In this document: positions 1-7,680 of the stretch, one piece after another
Layout: each line of letters opens with the position of its first letter
How positions within the stretch are numbered: the first letter of the stretch is position 1
From: Myxococcales bacterium
GTDB taxonomy: Bacteria; Myxococcota; Myxococcia; Myxococcales; Anaeromyxobacteraceae
DNA length: 64,000 nucleotides
Direction: 5' to 3'
NCBI GenBank assembly: GCA_021818285.1
Contig: JAKAEO010000001.1
Span: forward strand, 1 to 64,000
Translations under genes and position numbers: made by a program
Notes under the pieces: model-generated
Told to the model about the DNA's origin: nothing
Databases searched by the model: none
What the model saw: the letters and a program-made list of their open reading frames with translations, nothing else

Positions 1-300
1 TGGCGTCCGGATGGGACTCTGTCCATCGGCGACGGCGTGATCGACGGGACGGTGCGTCCCACGCCAGGCGCGCTTGCGAAGCCGCTCCGCCAATTTCAGT
101 CGGTGCCGAAGGTCCAGTGTCTCGCCGCGGGCCTTCGCGACCTTCGCGGCGATCGTGCTCGTGACCATGCCCGCCCGCCGTAGCTCCCACAGCGCGACCG
201 CCTGGCGGTGTAGCGCGTCCCTGAGCGCAGCCCTCGCCGAGTCCTCGTCGCGGAGCGCGACGAGGAGATCGGCGAGGGCTGGCGGGGGCACGTCGTTCAC
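1..300 (-). CDS. Partial hypothetical protein, fourth gene of a coupled operon
   Basis: An open frame of 100 codons starts at a GTG at position 300 and runs off the left edge, so the C-terminus is not seen. It begins VNDVPPPALADLLVALRDED and continues with charged, probably helical sequence rich in Arg, Ala and Leu. I recognise no family. It starts only 5 bases after the stop of the HTH gene at 306 and is probably co-transcribed with it. Its start resembles that of the 48-residue protein at 992-1138 (VNDLRQLF), which may mean distant paralogy or a shared translation-start context. Function is unknown. Confidence 0.5.
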   Translation of the reverse strand, partial: MNDVPPPALADLLVALRDEDSARAALRDALHRQAVALWELRRAGMVTSTIAAKVAKARGETLDLRHRLKLAERLRKRAWRGTHRPVDHAVADGQSPIRTP

Positions 301-305
301 GGTGG

Positions 306-995
306 CTAGCGCTGCGGGGGGTGGAAGCCCCATTTCTGTGTCCTTCCGCAACACGTGCAGGCGACCTCCACGGCGGCATAGCCCTTGGCGCCGCAAGTGC
401 AAGAGAACCCGCTCCGGTGCGGCCCCACGAGGCCGCGGATGTACTCCCGGAGTTCCGCGACGTCGGCGGCGATGGTGCGGAGTTGGCTCGACAGCGTGGC
501 GCCCTCGGTGGCCATGTCGAGGCTTGTGGCCAGCTGGGTGAGCGTTGCCTCGGCAGCGGCCACGCGGTCGGCGATGGTCGGGCCCGTGCGCGCGCCCACG
601 GCGCGCACCTCCTCGAACTGACGGTACAGAGCCAACGCTGTCGCGGCCGGAATCTTCAGCCGCTCTATGACGTCCTCCAGGGCCACATTCTGCTTGAACG
701 CTGCGAAGGTCTGCGCCGTGAGGTCGCCGTCGCCCGCGGGCGATGGCGTGCCATTTGCCATGCCAGTGCCATTGCCGGCACTGCTGCCGGCAATGGCAGA
801 GGTATTGGCGGTGGCACCTGTCCGGCGGCTCACCAGGGCCCGGACGGCGTCCACGTCCACTATGGTTGTGCCGTTCTCGGTGCGGGCCGCCAGTTTCTTC
901 GTCTTGATCCAGTTGTAGAGGGTGCGCTGAGAGACACCGGCTTTCGCCGACGCCTGGCCGACTGGAACCTCTGCATTGCCGTTCTTTCCGTTCAT
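306..995 (-). CDS. HTH DNA-binding protein with C-terminal cysteine cluster
   Basis: A 229-residue protein. Residues 9-58 look like a MerR/excisionase-type helix-turn-helix (GQASAKAGVSQRTLYNWIKT followed by a short wing). A low-complexity Gly/Ala/Asn/Ser/Thr linker spans about 60-90, then an acidic helical segment and probable coiled coil to about 190. The end carries a Cys cluster (C199, C201, C213, C215, C216) that could bind zinc. Its ATG overlaps the stop of the upstream 48-residue gene (ATGA, 992-995), so translation is probably coupled. The arrangement suggests a regulator of a mobile element. The Cys cluster may be a zinc ribbon, but I cannot assign a family. Confidence 0.7.
   Translation of the reverse strand: MNGKNGNAEVPVGQASAKAGVSQRTLYNWIKTKKLAARTENGTTIVDVDAVRALVSRRTGATANTSAIAGSSAGNGTGMANGTPSPAGDGDLTAQTFAAFKQNVALEDVIERLKIPAATALALYRQFEEVRAVGARTGPTIADRVAAAEATLTQLATSLDMATEGATLSSQLRTIAADVAELREYIRGLVGPHRSGFSCTCGAKGYAAVEVACTCCGRTQKWGFHPPQR
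768..797. repeat. Perfect 13-bp inverted repeat inside the HTH gene
   Basis: GCCATTGCCGGCA at 768-780 is followed by four bases and its exact reverse complement at 785-797. It sits in the codons of the Gly/Ala/Asn linker (about residues 67-76) of the HTH gene. RNA from either strand could fold into a stable hairpin with a 4-base loop. It has no T-run, so it is not a normal terminator. It may simply reflect repeat growth in a linker. Confidence 0.7.
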
Positions 996-1138
996 CGGTC
1001 TTGCTCCTTTCCTGTGGTGTGGGGCTTCTCAGGTGCGGCTGCGAGGCGTGTACAGGCCTCCCGCAACTGGGCCACTGCCTGACGCAGGTCAGCGTGGGCC
1101 GCGGCGGCTGCCGCGAACAGTTGGCGTAGGTCGTTCAC
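992..1138 (-). CDS. Small coupled hypothetical protein, 48 residues
   Basis: The frame starts at GTG 1138, whose GTGA overlaps the stop of the upstream zinc-finger gene (1135), and its own stop is inside the ATGA that starts the HTH gene. It is therefore embedded in a fully overlapping operon, which is strong support for real translation despite its size. The product begins VNDLRQLFAAAAAAHADLRQ and is Ala/Leu-rich with one Cys, so probably one long helix. No family was recognised. It may be a small subunit partner of its neighbours. Confidence 0.55.
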   Translation of the reverse strand: MNDLRQLFAAAAAAHADLRQAVAQLREACTRLAAAPEKPHTTGKEQDR

Positions 1139-1482
1139 GGGATCTCCTTTCTTGGGTGGCTGCGGGGTTTCGTGGGCCGAAGGCCCAGCGTCTTGAGGGC
1201 GCGCCCGATGCGGGCGCCGGCGCCAGCGAGTTCGTCCAGGGCGAGAAGGAGGTCGGCGCGGGCGGCTGCCCGGCGGTCGGTTACGGCACCGAGGCGGCAC
1301 CGGGTGGAGCAGTACCGGGCGCCCCGGCGGGGCCTGCCTGAACGGCGTCGGGGCAGGGGACCGCCGCAGCGGGCGCAGGGGCCTTCTGCCTGCGCGGGGG
1401 GCGGTACGTGGTCGCTGCTACGCGAAGCAGCGTGCTGCACGCCAGCGAGGCCTTCCTGGCGGTACTGCGGTGGCACGTCCAT
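1135..1482 (-). CDS. Small putative zinc-finger protein
   Basis: A 115-residue protein whose middle carries C36-x2-C39, a basic stretch RRRSGRPRRG, and C58-x3-C62 (ARYCSTRCR). This is typical of small FCS or DUF2116-like zinc ribbons of mobile elements. The C-terminal half is helical (ADLLLALDELAGAGARIGRA) with a basic tail. It is the first gene of the overlapping minus-strand operon that runs left. Its ATG at 1482 lies about 200 bases from the tRNA-derived scar, so the operon probably starts at the edge of the integrated element. The function is unknown, though nucleic-acid binding is plausible. Confidence 0.6.
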   Translation of the reverse strand: MDVPPQYRQEGLAGVQHAASRSSDHVPPPAQAEGPCARCGGPLPRRRSGRPRRGARYCSTRCRLGAVTDRRAAARADLLLALDELAGAGARIGRALKTLGLRPTKPRSHPRKEIP

Positions 1483-1615
1483 GGCCGACTTCCTCCTTGG
1501 CTCTGGGAGCCGAGGAGGCGGTCGTGAACCGTCTCCCGGATGTCTCCCAGAATCTGGGGGAAGTGCAGGGAGCCATGGGGACAGCAGGGGAATCAGAAAG
1601 CGAACCGAACTGGGC

Positions 1616-1679
1616 GACCAGACAGGCGAAATGGCAAAAGGGCGTGGGCCATCGCATGGTTAGTGGAACCTGTCTGGTC
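1616..1679. repeat. 11-bp inverted repeat beside the tRNA-derived att site
   Basis: GACCAGACAGG at 1616-1626 and its exact reverse complement CCTGTCTGGTC at 1669-1679 are separated by 42 bases. The right arm ends one base before the tRNA-like segment (1681). Arm-type sites for recombinase or accessory proteins often lie here, and a structured RNA is the alternative. The 42-base interior has no evident gene. Confidence 0.55.
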
Positions 1680-1680
1680 G

Positions 1681-1703
1681 GGTTCAAATCCTGTCTCCCC
1701 GAC
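1681..1703 (+). other. 3' end of a tRNA-Pro gene, probable integration (att) scar
   Basis: The segment reads GGTTCAAATCCTGTCTCCCC followed by GAC. This is a T-loop (TTCAAAT), T-stem, acceptor strand CTCCCCG and discriminator A, as at the 3' end of bacterial tRNA-Pro (5' strand CGGGGAG). No CGGGGAG, D-arm or anticodon arm is found in the roughly 80 bases upstream, so the tRNA is not complete here, and no CCA follows. Such fragments are left when an element integrates into the 3' end of a tRNA gene. The foreign DNA is then likely on the left, with the restored tRNA beyond the window's left edge. Confidence 0.6.
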
Positions 1704-1706
1704 TCA

Positions 1707-1752
1707 GAAGGCCCTGGAACGACTCGGGAAAACCGATCGTTCCGGGGCCTTC
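1707..1752 (+). terminator. Long terminator-like hairpin after the tRNA-Pro fragment
   Basis: GAAGGCCCTGGAACGA (1707-1722) pairs with TCGTTCCGGGGCCTTC (1737-1752) with a single G-U wobble. An inner TCGG/CCGA stem leaves a GAAAA loop. It starts three bases after the tRNA fragment and probably was the terminator of the intact tRNA-Pro gene. The T-run after it is weak (GACTTATTGTC). Confidence 0.65.
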
Positions 1753-1771
1753 GACTTATTGTCTCAGGCTC

Positions 1772-1909
1772 TTGCACCACTAATGCACCAAACCGCGACG
1801 CCGCCAGCGCACGGAGGGTGCGGGTCTGGGCGAGATCGGGCGCGCGCAACTGGTTGATCCCAGGCCCTCGTCCAAGGGGTGCCACGGTGTGCGGATCGGC
1901 GCCAATTGG
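1772..1909. repeat. Left copy of an imperfect direct repeat (other copy 10289-10363)
   Basis: Two blocks recur in the same order near 10.3 kb. The block at 1772-1793 matches 10289-10310 at 21 of 22 bases. The block at 1878-1907 (starting GGTGCCACGGTG) resembles 10332-10362 (starting GGTGCCACCGTA), and both contain GGCGCCAAT. The spacing between blocks differs (84 against about 21 bases). The stretch carries no intact gene and may be remains of a recombinase/excisionase region. Confidence 0.5.
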
Positions 1910-1966
1910 TCCGATGCCAAGGGGTCGATGGTGCAGGGCATCCGTGTCATGGACCCCCGGCAGGGC

Positions 1967-1993
1967 TTGAACACGGGTAGCACAATGCTACCC
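1967..1993 (+). promoter_or_regulatory. Promoter and operator of the toxin-antitoxin pair
   Basis: A perfect palindrome GGGTAGCACAATGCTACCC (8-bp arms, 3-base spacer, 1975-1993) lies 7 bases before the antitoxin ATG. A possible promoter is TTGAAC (1967-1972), a 16-base spacer and TACCCT (1989-1994), which would start transcription at or near the ATG. No Shine-Dalgarno is visible. The message may be leaderless and the palindrome the autorepression site. Confidence 0.55.
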
Positions 1994-2000
1994 TTTCTCC

Positions 2001-2375
2001 ATGGGCCAGCCCGTCAAGCTCTCCGACGCCCTCGTGCTCGACGCCCGCGTGATGGGCGAGGCGGCCGAGCGCTCCATCGCCAGCCAGATCGAGTTCTGGG
2101 CCCGGGTCGGGAAGGCGGTCGAGGGCGTGCTCCGTGGTGATCGGGTCCTAGCGCTCAAGAAGCGCGGCGAGGCGTTACCGCTCTCGGCGCTCCTCGGGTC
2201 GGTCGACTCGAAGGCTGGTCGCGAGCGCGTGAACGCGCAGCTCGCCACCCGCCCCTTCCCTCACTTCGAGCCGGCGCTGGGCCGGAAGGGCTACCTCGTC
2301 AGGATCGATGAGGACGGGAAGCGCACCGTAGGTCGGTTCGTGAACCGCGAGTTCCGCCCGGCCGGCCGCAAGTGA
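2001..2375 (+). CDS. ParD-like antitoxin
   Basis: A 124-residue protein beginning MGQPVKLSDALVLDARVMGE, then AAERSIASQIEFWARVGKAV. This matches the ParD-like (TA_antitoxin ParD family) pattern of an N-terminal ribbon-helix-helix: VKLSD strand, helix, and an SIASQIEFWA second helix. The C-terminal half (GYLVRIDEDGKRTVGRFVNR) would bind the toxin. It overlaps the toxin start by GTGA (2372-2375) and follows a perfect palindromic operator. It should neutralise the kinase-like toxin and repress its own promoter. The family call is fairly secure from the N-terminus; pairing with a zeta-type toxin is by context. Confidence 0.75.
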   Translation: MGQPVKLSDALVLDARVMGEAAERSIASQIEFWARVGKAVEGVLRGDRVLALKKRGEALPLSALLGSVDSKAGRERVNAQLATRPFPHFEPALGRKGYLVRIDEDGKRTVGRFVNREFRPAGRK

Positions 2376-2956
2376 CCTCGCCCTTCGACGCGCGCCCCAT
2401 CGTCGTCGCGGTGGCCGGCCCCAACGGCGCTGGCAAGACCACCTTCTACGAGGCGCACCTCCAGCCGGCGGGATTGCGGTTCGTCAACGCCGACGAGTTG
2501 GCCCGGGAGTTCCAGGTCGACGCCTACGAGGCGGCCGAGCTGGCCGGCCGCCTCCGCCAGACGCTCCTCGACCAGGGCGAGAGCCTCGTCTTCGAGACGG
2601 TCTTCTTCGACCCGGTGGGCGACAAGATCGCGTTCCTGAAGCGGGCAGAGGGGAGAGGCTACACGGTGGTCCTGTGCTTCATCGGCATCGACGGGCCCGA
2701 GGTGAGCGAGGAGCGCGTCGCCATGCGCGTGCTACAGGGCGGCCATGACGTGCCGACCCGCAAGCTGAAGGAGCGCTTCCCGCGGACCCTCAGGAACCTG
2801 GCCAAGGCCATCCGCGAACTGCCGCACGTCATCGTGTTCGACAACGGCGACCTCGAGCGGCCGTTTCGGCTGGTGGCGGTCTACGAGAAGGGCAGGTTGC
2901 TCGAGAAGCACGCGCCACTCCCGCGGTGGCTGCCGCGCGCAGGGTCCTCATCCTGA
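2372..2956 (+). CDS. Zeta-toxin-like P-loop kinase
   Basis: A 194-residue P-loop protein with Walker A GPNGAGKTT (residues 16-24), NADELA (39-44), FETVFF (74-79) and an Arg-rich region KLKERFPRTLRNL that fits the zeta/AAA_33 kinase fold. Zeta toxins phosphorylate UDP-N-acetylglucosamine and block wall synthesis; other members of this fold act on other small molecules. It starts at a GTG overlapping the antitoxin stop. At 194 residues it is shorter than classical zeta (about 280) but normal for the chromosomal zeta-like group paired with ParD-like antitoxins. The toxic activity and target are inferred. Confidence 0.75.
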   Translation: MTSPFDARPIVVAVAGPNGAGKTTFYEAHLQPAGLRFVNADELAREFQVDAYEAAELAGRLRQTLLDQGESLVFETVFFDPVGDKIAFLKRAEGRGYTVVLCFIGIDGPEVSEERVAMRVLQGGHDVPTRKLKERFPRTLRNLAKAIRELPHVIVFDNGDLERPFRLVAVYEKGRLLEKHAPLPRWLPRAGSSS

Positions 2957-3058
2957 GCCCGCCTGGCGTGGCGCATGCGCTGCCGCCTCAACCCTCACTG
3001 CGGCGAGCCACGCGGTCAGACCGCCCGGGTATGTACTCAGGCCACCCGGAGACCGACG

Positions 3059-6040
3059 ATGCCCAAGGCCGCACCGCAGCGGGACCTCCTCGACTGCCTC
3101 GATTCCGACGCCGTGTACGGCACCTTCGGCGAGCAGGCCATCGCCGCGGGGAGGGAAGCGGTCGAGCGAGGAAGGGTCTCGCGGCCCGACGTCCGGGCCG
3201 CCCGGGCGGAGGCGGTGGTCGTCGGCTCCGATCGGCGCTCCCACCGCGCCCGCCTGGCCTGGGTGAACGGCCGGCTGCTCGCATCCTGCGGCTGCGGTTC
3301 CCCGGGATGCGGGCACGCCGCCGCGCTGGGGCTCCTGCTCGTCGGCGAGGCGGGGCAAGCCGGGGCCAACGAGCCGCCAGCACCCAGCTCTCCGCGCGAG
3401 GCCGAGCGCCGCCGGCGCGAATCGCGCGGCGCCTCGGAGCTGTTCGAGATCCGCCGGCGGCCGGGCGGGCGGCAGCAGCTCCTGGGCGAGTACCAGGTAG
3501 CCTCGCCATCGTCGCGCGCCTACCTCGTCACGCTGCGCGCGCTCGACGCCGCGCACAACGGCTGCACCTGCCCGGACTTCGCCACCAACCTGCTCGGCAC
3601 GTGCAAGCACGTCGAGGCGGTGCTGCACCACCTGCGCACCGACGCGCCGAGGCGCTGGAAGCGAGCCGTGGCCGGCGGGCCGGCAGCGAGCTATCTCCAC
3701 GTGGTCTTCGAGCCGGAGGAGTCGGTGGGGATCCGGCTCTGGGGCGGCGCGAAGCCGGCGGAGCGGCGCTTCGCGGCCCGCTTCTTCGGCCCGGACGGCC
3801 GGCTCCGCGGCGCGCTGGACGACGTCTGGCCGGAGCTCGAGCGGTCGGCGCTGGAGGCCGGAGTGGAAGTCACCGCCGAGGCGGCGCGCCTGGGCGCGCG
3901 GGTGACCGAGGCGGCGCGGGACGAGCGGCGGCGCCGCGCCGTCGAGGCCGAGGTGCGCGCGGCGGGCGCGGAGCAGCCCGGCCTCAAGCGCAAGCTCTAC
4001 CCCTACCAGGTGGAGGGCGTCGCCTTCCTCGCCGGGCGCGGTCGGGCGCTCCTCGCGGACGAGATGGGGCTCGGCAAGACCGCCCAGGCCATCGCCGCCA
4101 TGGCGCAGCTCAGCCGTCGGGGCGAGGTGCGGCGCACGCTGATCGTCTGCCCGGCGTCGCTGAAGCACCAGTGGCTCCGGGAGATCCAGCAGTTCACCGG
4201 GCTCGGCGTCGAGGACGTCATCGTGGTCGGCGGCCCACGCGAGGCCCGCCAGACCGCGTACGCCGGGGCGCCGCCGGTGTTGGTCACGAGCTACGAGCTG
4301 GCGCGCGCCGACGAAGCCGAGCTCGCCGACCTGGCGCCTGACCTGCTGGTCCTCGACGAGGCCCAGCGGCTCAAGAACTGGCGCACCCGGACCGCGGCGG
4401 TCGTGAAGGGCCTGCGGAGCGGCTTCGCCTTCGTCCTCACCGGGACGCCGCTCGAGAACCGGCTCGACGACCTGTACAGCCTGATGCAGGTGGTCGACCC
4501 GCACCGCTTCGGGCCGCTCTGGCGCTTCAACGAGGAGTTCACGACGCTCGACGGGAGCGGCCGGCCCACCGGGTACCGGAACCTCGACGGGCTGCGCGAG
4601 CGGATCGCGCCGGTCGTGCTGCGGCGCCGCAAGGAGGAGGTGCTGAAGGACCTGCCTGCGCGCCTGGTCACGCGGCTCACCGTGCCCATGACCCCGGCGC
4701 AGGCGGCCATCCACGAGGAGGCCGAGGGGGCGGCCGCGCGGCTCCTCGCCATCCTGCGCAAGCGCCCGCTCACCCCGGTCGAGGAGCAGCGGCTCATGCG
4801 CGCCTTCCAGCGGATGCGCATGGCCTGCGACGCGGCGGGGCTGGTGGACAAGAAGACGGCGGGCGCCCCGAAGCTCGAGGAGCTAGAGCGGCTCCTGGAG
4901 GAGATCTGCCTCGGCGACGGCCGGAAGGTGGTGGTCTTCTCGGAGTGGGAGCGGATGCAGGCCATGGCGGCCGAGGTGTGCGAGCGGCTCGGCCTGGGCC
5001 ACGTGCGGCTCCACGGCGGCGTGCCCTCGAGCGCGCGCGGACGGCTCATCGATCGCTTCCGCGAGGACCCGCAGTGCCAGGTCTTCCTCTCCACGGACGC
5101 GGGCGGGGTGGGGCTCAACCTCCAGGCAGCCAGCCACGTCGTCAACCTGGACCTCCCCTGGAACCCCGCGGTGCTGGCGCAGCGGATCGCACGGGTCCAC
5201 CGGCTCGGCCAGCGCGAGGCCGTCAACGTGGTGCTGCTCGTCTCGGAGGGGAGCTTCGAGGAGCGGATGGAGGGGACGCTCGACGGGAAGCGCGCCCTCT
5301 TCGCTGCTGCCGTGGGCGACGACCAGGAGACGGTCGAGCTGGAGCGCTCCTCCATGGCGGGCCGGATCGCCACGCTCCTGTCCGGCGAGTTCGCGGCGAC
5401 CACGGGGAAGCCGGCGGCGGCGCCGGTACCTGAAGATCCAGTCTCGCGGCTGCGCGAGCGGGTGGGGACGGCGCTCGAGCAGGTGGTCCGCCTGCCCGAC
5501 GGGCGGCTCGTCGGCATCGTGAAGGGCGAGGCGCCGGCCGACGCGGTGGACGGCGTGATCCTCTTGCCCGCTCGCGCCGTCGCGGCCCTGGAGCCGCTCG
5601 GGAGTGGCTCGCCGCTCGCGGGCGCCGAGCTGCTCTACCGGGCGCCGCGCGACGCCGACGTGCCCGACCCGGCCCTGGCCGGACGCCGCGACCTGGTGGC
5701 CCTCGGCGAGCGGAAGCGCGTCGGTGCGGCGGCGCTGGTCGCCGCTGGCCAACCCGGCGAGGCGCTGGCGCTCTTCTCGGAGGCGATGGCGCTCGCGTGC
5801 CGCGCCCTCGATCCGCGGGGCGATCCCGGTGCCGACCCGGCGGCGCTCCTGGCGTCGATCCACGGGCACCTCCTCCCGGAACGGCTCCTCCGCGAGGGAG
5901 AGGCGTCGGCCCTCGCGCGCGCATGCGAGGCGGCGCGGGCCTTCGGTGCGTCCCCGGTGGCGCCCCCGGACCGGCTGATGACCGCCGTCGCGGACGACGC
6001 TTCCGCGCTGCTCGCCCGGGCGCGGGCGGGCGTGGCCTAG
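3059..6040 (+). CDS. SNF2-family helicase-like ATPase with two SWIM-type zinc motifs
   Basis: A 993-residue protein. C77-x-C79-x4-C84-x-H86 and C169-x-C171-x10-C182-x-H184 are two SWIM-like zinc motifs in the N-terminal third. The SNF2/DEAD motor follows: DEMGLGKT (334-341), DEAQ (433-436), LTGTPLENR, and QRIARVHRLGQ (708-718). The last roughly 200 residues are helical and unassigned. I chose ATG 3059 over an upstream in-frame ATG because GGAG lies 7 bases before it. Bacterial SNF2-SWIM proteins translocate on DNA and occur both in housekeeping and in defence loci (DISARM- and Hhe-like systems). Here it sits between toxin-antitoxin modules. Its specific role is unknown. It converges with the TPR gene at 6126. 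Confidence 0.88.
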   Translation: MPKAAPQRDLLDCLDSDAVYGTFGEQAIAAGREAVERGRVSRPDVRAARAEAVVVGSDRRSHRARLAWVNGRLLASCGCGSPGCGHAAALGLLLVGEAGQAGANEPPAPSSPREAERRRRESRGASELFEIRRRPGGRQQLLGEYQVASPSSRAYLVTLRALDAAHNGCTCPDFATNLLGTCKHVEAVLHHLRTDAPRRWKRAVAGGPAASYLHVVFEPEESVGIRLWGGAKPAERRFAARFFGPDGRLRGALDDVWPELERSALEAGVEVTAEAARLGARVTEAARDERRRRAVEAEVRAAGAEQPGLKRKLYPYQVEGVAFLAGRGRALLADEMGLGKTAQAIAAMAQLSRRGEVRRTLIVCPASLKHQWLREIQQFTGLGVEDVIVVGGPREARQTAYAGAPPVLVTSYELARADEAELADLAPDLLVLDEAQRLKNWRTRTAAVVKGLRSGFAFVLTGTPLENRLDDLYSLMQVVDPHRFGPLWRFNEEFTTLDGSGRPTGYRNLDGLRERIAPVVLRRRKEEVLKDLPARLVTRLTVPMTPAQAAIHEEAEGAAARLLAILRKRPLTPVEEQRLMRAFQRMRMACDAAGLVDKKTAGAPKLEELERLLEEICLGDGRKVVVFSEWERMQAMAAEVCERLGLGHVRLHGGVPSSARGRLIDRFREDPQCQVFLSTDAGGVGLNLQAASHVVNLDLPWNPAVLAQRIARVHRLGQREAVNVVLLVSEGSFEERMEGTLDGKRALFAAAVGDDQETVELERSSMAGRIATLLSGEFAATTGKPAAAPVPEDPVSRLRERVGTALEQVVRLPDGRLVGIVKGEAPADAVDGVILLPARAVAALEPLGSGSPLAGAELLYRAPRDADVPDPALAGRRDLVALGERKRVGAAALVAAGQPGEALALFSEAMALACRALDPRGDPGADPAALLASIHGHLLPERLLREGEASALARACEAARAFGASPVAPPDRLMTAVADDASALLARARAGVA

Positions 6041-6125
6041 CCGGTCCCGAATGGACGATCTGCCCGAACAGGGAGGTGCGCGCGCTACTCCCCGAGTCCA
6101 TGGGAGTCACCGAGGCCCCATCAGG

Positions 6126-7553
6126 TCAGTGTAGCCGCCCACGGCCGGGCCTGCTCGCGAGGGGCGGCGAGGTCACCGACGGGGGACCCTCCGGGCCCCA
6201 CGCGCGCGAGGCGAACTCCCAGGAGCGCAGCTCCTGCATCCGGTCGAAGGCGGCGCGATCGCGCCCCCGACAATCGGCCTGCCATCTGGCGGTCACCAGG
6301 GCCATCTCTTCGAGACGGTCCTTCACCATCGGATGGTCCCACAGGCCGCCGAAGAAGCGCCGGGAAGCCGGGCGGCGCCGGCGCAGGAAGTCGTCGAGGG
6401 TGCGGGCGAGTAGGACGCCGTCGTTGTGGTCCACGGCCTCCTCACGATCTCGCGGCCGCGCGAACCTGGCGCCCAGGAGGCCCCCTACGGTCCTGGGCTT
6501 GTTCAGCACGGCGTGCAGGAAGAGCGCGCGCGCTTCGCCCTCGCGCCCGAGTTCGAAGGCCGCGAAGGCGGCCAGGAGGCTCTCTCCTGGGCTGATCTGG
6601 TGGATGTACCGCGCAGCGTCCAGCGCCTCACGCCAGCGGCCAGTGTCGAGGTACGCCGCGGCGCGGTGGGCGGCGGCCGTGATCGCATCGTCGCACTCGG
6701 AGGCGAGCCGGTCGCAGGTGGTGAGCGCCTCCTCGTAGCGCTTCGCCTCGACCAGGGCGAGGGCGAGGTTCCGCAGCCCTCGCATGTATGGCCGGGTCCT
6801 GTGATCGCTCCACCAGCCGCTCCGTGGCACGCGACGCGGCAGGAGCCGGCGCCCCACCTCGATGGTGCGCTCGAAGTGCTCGACCGCCTCCTCGGCGCGC
6901 CGCCGGTCGAGCGCGATGAGGCCGAGGTAATTGTGACCCTCCGCGTAGTCGGGGAATGCCTCGATCAGCAGGTGGAAGGCCACGGCGGCGCGGCGATACT
7001 CCTGCCGCTCGTACAGGCCGGCCGCGTGCTCCTCGACGTCGGGAGGGACATCGGCGGGCCGGGCCGCAAAGCGCCAATACCAGGCGTTCTCGGTCGTCCA
7101 CTTGGTCTCCGCCTGGGGTGGCGCGGCGAGCCGCCGGCCGATGAGTTCGCGGAGGTACTCGAGCGTCTCGCGCTGCTCGTCGACGAGCAGCCGAGCGGCG
7201 GCCGAGCCGAGCGGATCGGTGAGCACGATCTGCCGCGTGAAGGCGAGGAGCTCTCGCCGGAAGGCGGCACCTAGGCGGGTGGAGGGGTAGTCGTAGGTCT
7301 CCGGGAGAACCTCGAGGTTCTCCGCGATGGCGCGGGAGATCGCCCTCCAGTCGAACCGCACGTCGGGGTGAGCGTGCTCGACGAGGGACTGGAACCGGGA
7401 GGCGTCTCCCTCCGCGCCTCTTCCGAGCGCGGCCATCGCCTCGCCCTTCGAGTAAATAGTGAAGAGGATCTGCTGCTCGACCTTCTTCGTCTCCGGGCTG
7501 CGAACGCCTCGGACGATGGCGATCTGGTTCCCCCGTCTCCGCACGTAGGCCAT
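6126..7553 (-). CDS. TPR-repeat protein of the island
   Basis: A 475-residue protein starting MAYVRRRGNQIAIVRGVRSP, then ETKKVEQQILFTIYSKGEA. Several TPR-like helix pairs lie between about 185 and 350 (LYERQEYRRAAVAFHLLIEA, HNYLGLIALDRRRAEEAVEH, GLRNLALALVEAKRYEEALT, AAYLDTGRWREALDAARYIH). There is no signal peptide or membrane segment, so it is probably a cytoplasmic scaffold. The ATG has a good ribosome site (GGGAGGAGGA). It lies downstream of the SEC-C gene, separated by a strong inverted repeat, and may be part of the same unit. I can assign no enzyme activity. Confidence 0.75.
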   Translation of the reverse strand: MAYVRRRGNQIAIVRGVRSPETKKVEQQILFTIYSKGEAMAALGRGAEGDASRFQSLVEHAHPDVRFDWRAISRAIAENLEVLPETYDYPSTRLGAAFRRELLAFTRQIVLTDPLGSAAARLLVDEQRETLEYLRELIGRRLAAPPQAETKWTTENAWYWRFAARPADVPPDVEEHAAGLYERQEYRRAAVAFHLLIEAFPDYAEGHNYLGLIALDRRRAEEAVEHFERTIEVGRRLLPRRVPRSGWWSDHRTRPYMRGLRNLALALVEAKRYEEALTTCDRLASECDDAITAAAHRAAAYLDTGRWREALDAARYIHQISPGESLLAAFAAFELGREGEARALFLHAVLNKPRTVGGLLGARFARPRDREEAVDHNDGVLLARTLDDFLRRRRPASRRFFGGLWDHPMVKDRLEEMALVTARWQADCRGRDRAAFDRMQELRSWEFASRAWGPEGPPSVTSPPLASRPGRGRLH

Positions 7554-7594
7554 GGGGCCGTCCTCCTCCCGGCGGCAGTCGCGCTGCCGGAGAG

Positions 7595-7632
7595 GCCTGT
7601 TGTGTCATGACGTGGTATGGAACACAACAGGC
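7595..7632. promoter_or_regulatory. Perfect 11-bp inverted repeat between SEC-C and TPR genes
   Basis: GCCTGTTGTGT (7595-7605) and ACACAACAGGC (7622-7632) are exact reverse complements with a 16-base spacer. The repeat lies 42 bases upstream of the TPR start codon and 48 bases downstream of the SEC-C stop. It could be an operator for the TPR gene, or an attenuator or terminator hairpin. No T-run follows on the minus strand, which favours an operator. Confidence 0.6.
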
Positions 7633-7680
7633 AACGCTCGCGGAGCGCCTCGGTCATGGCGCGTGCGGGCGAGCGTCACC

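Noticed and set aside
1418-1885. Minus-strand frame containing SGRQDLNP
   Set aside because: This peptide is the antisense translation of a tRNA T-arm and acceptor end (GGTTCAAATCC), a well-known artefact. No catalytic integrase residues are visible, so I did not call a recombinase gene.
2948-4714. 588-residue minus-strand frame opposite the SNF2 gene
   Set aside because: No domain and a composition typical of antisense reading in G+C-rich DNA; the SNF2 gene on the other strand has all motifs.
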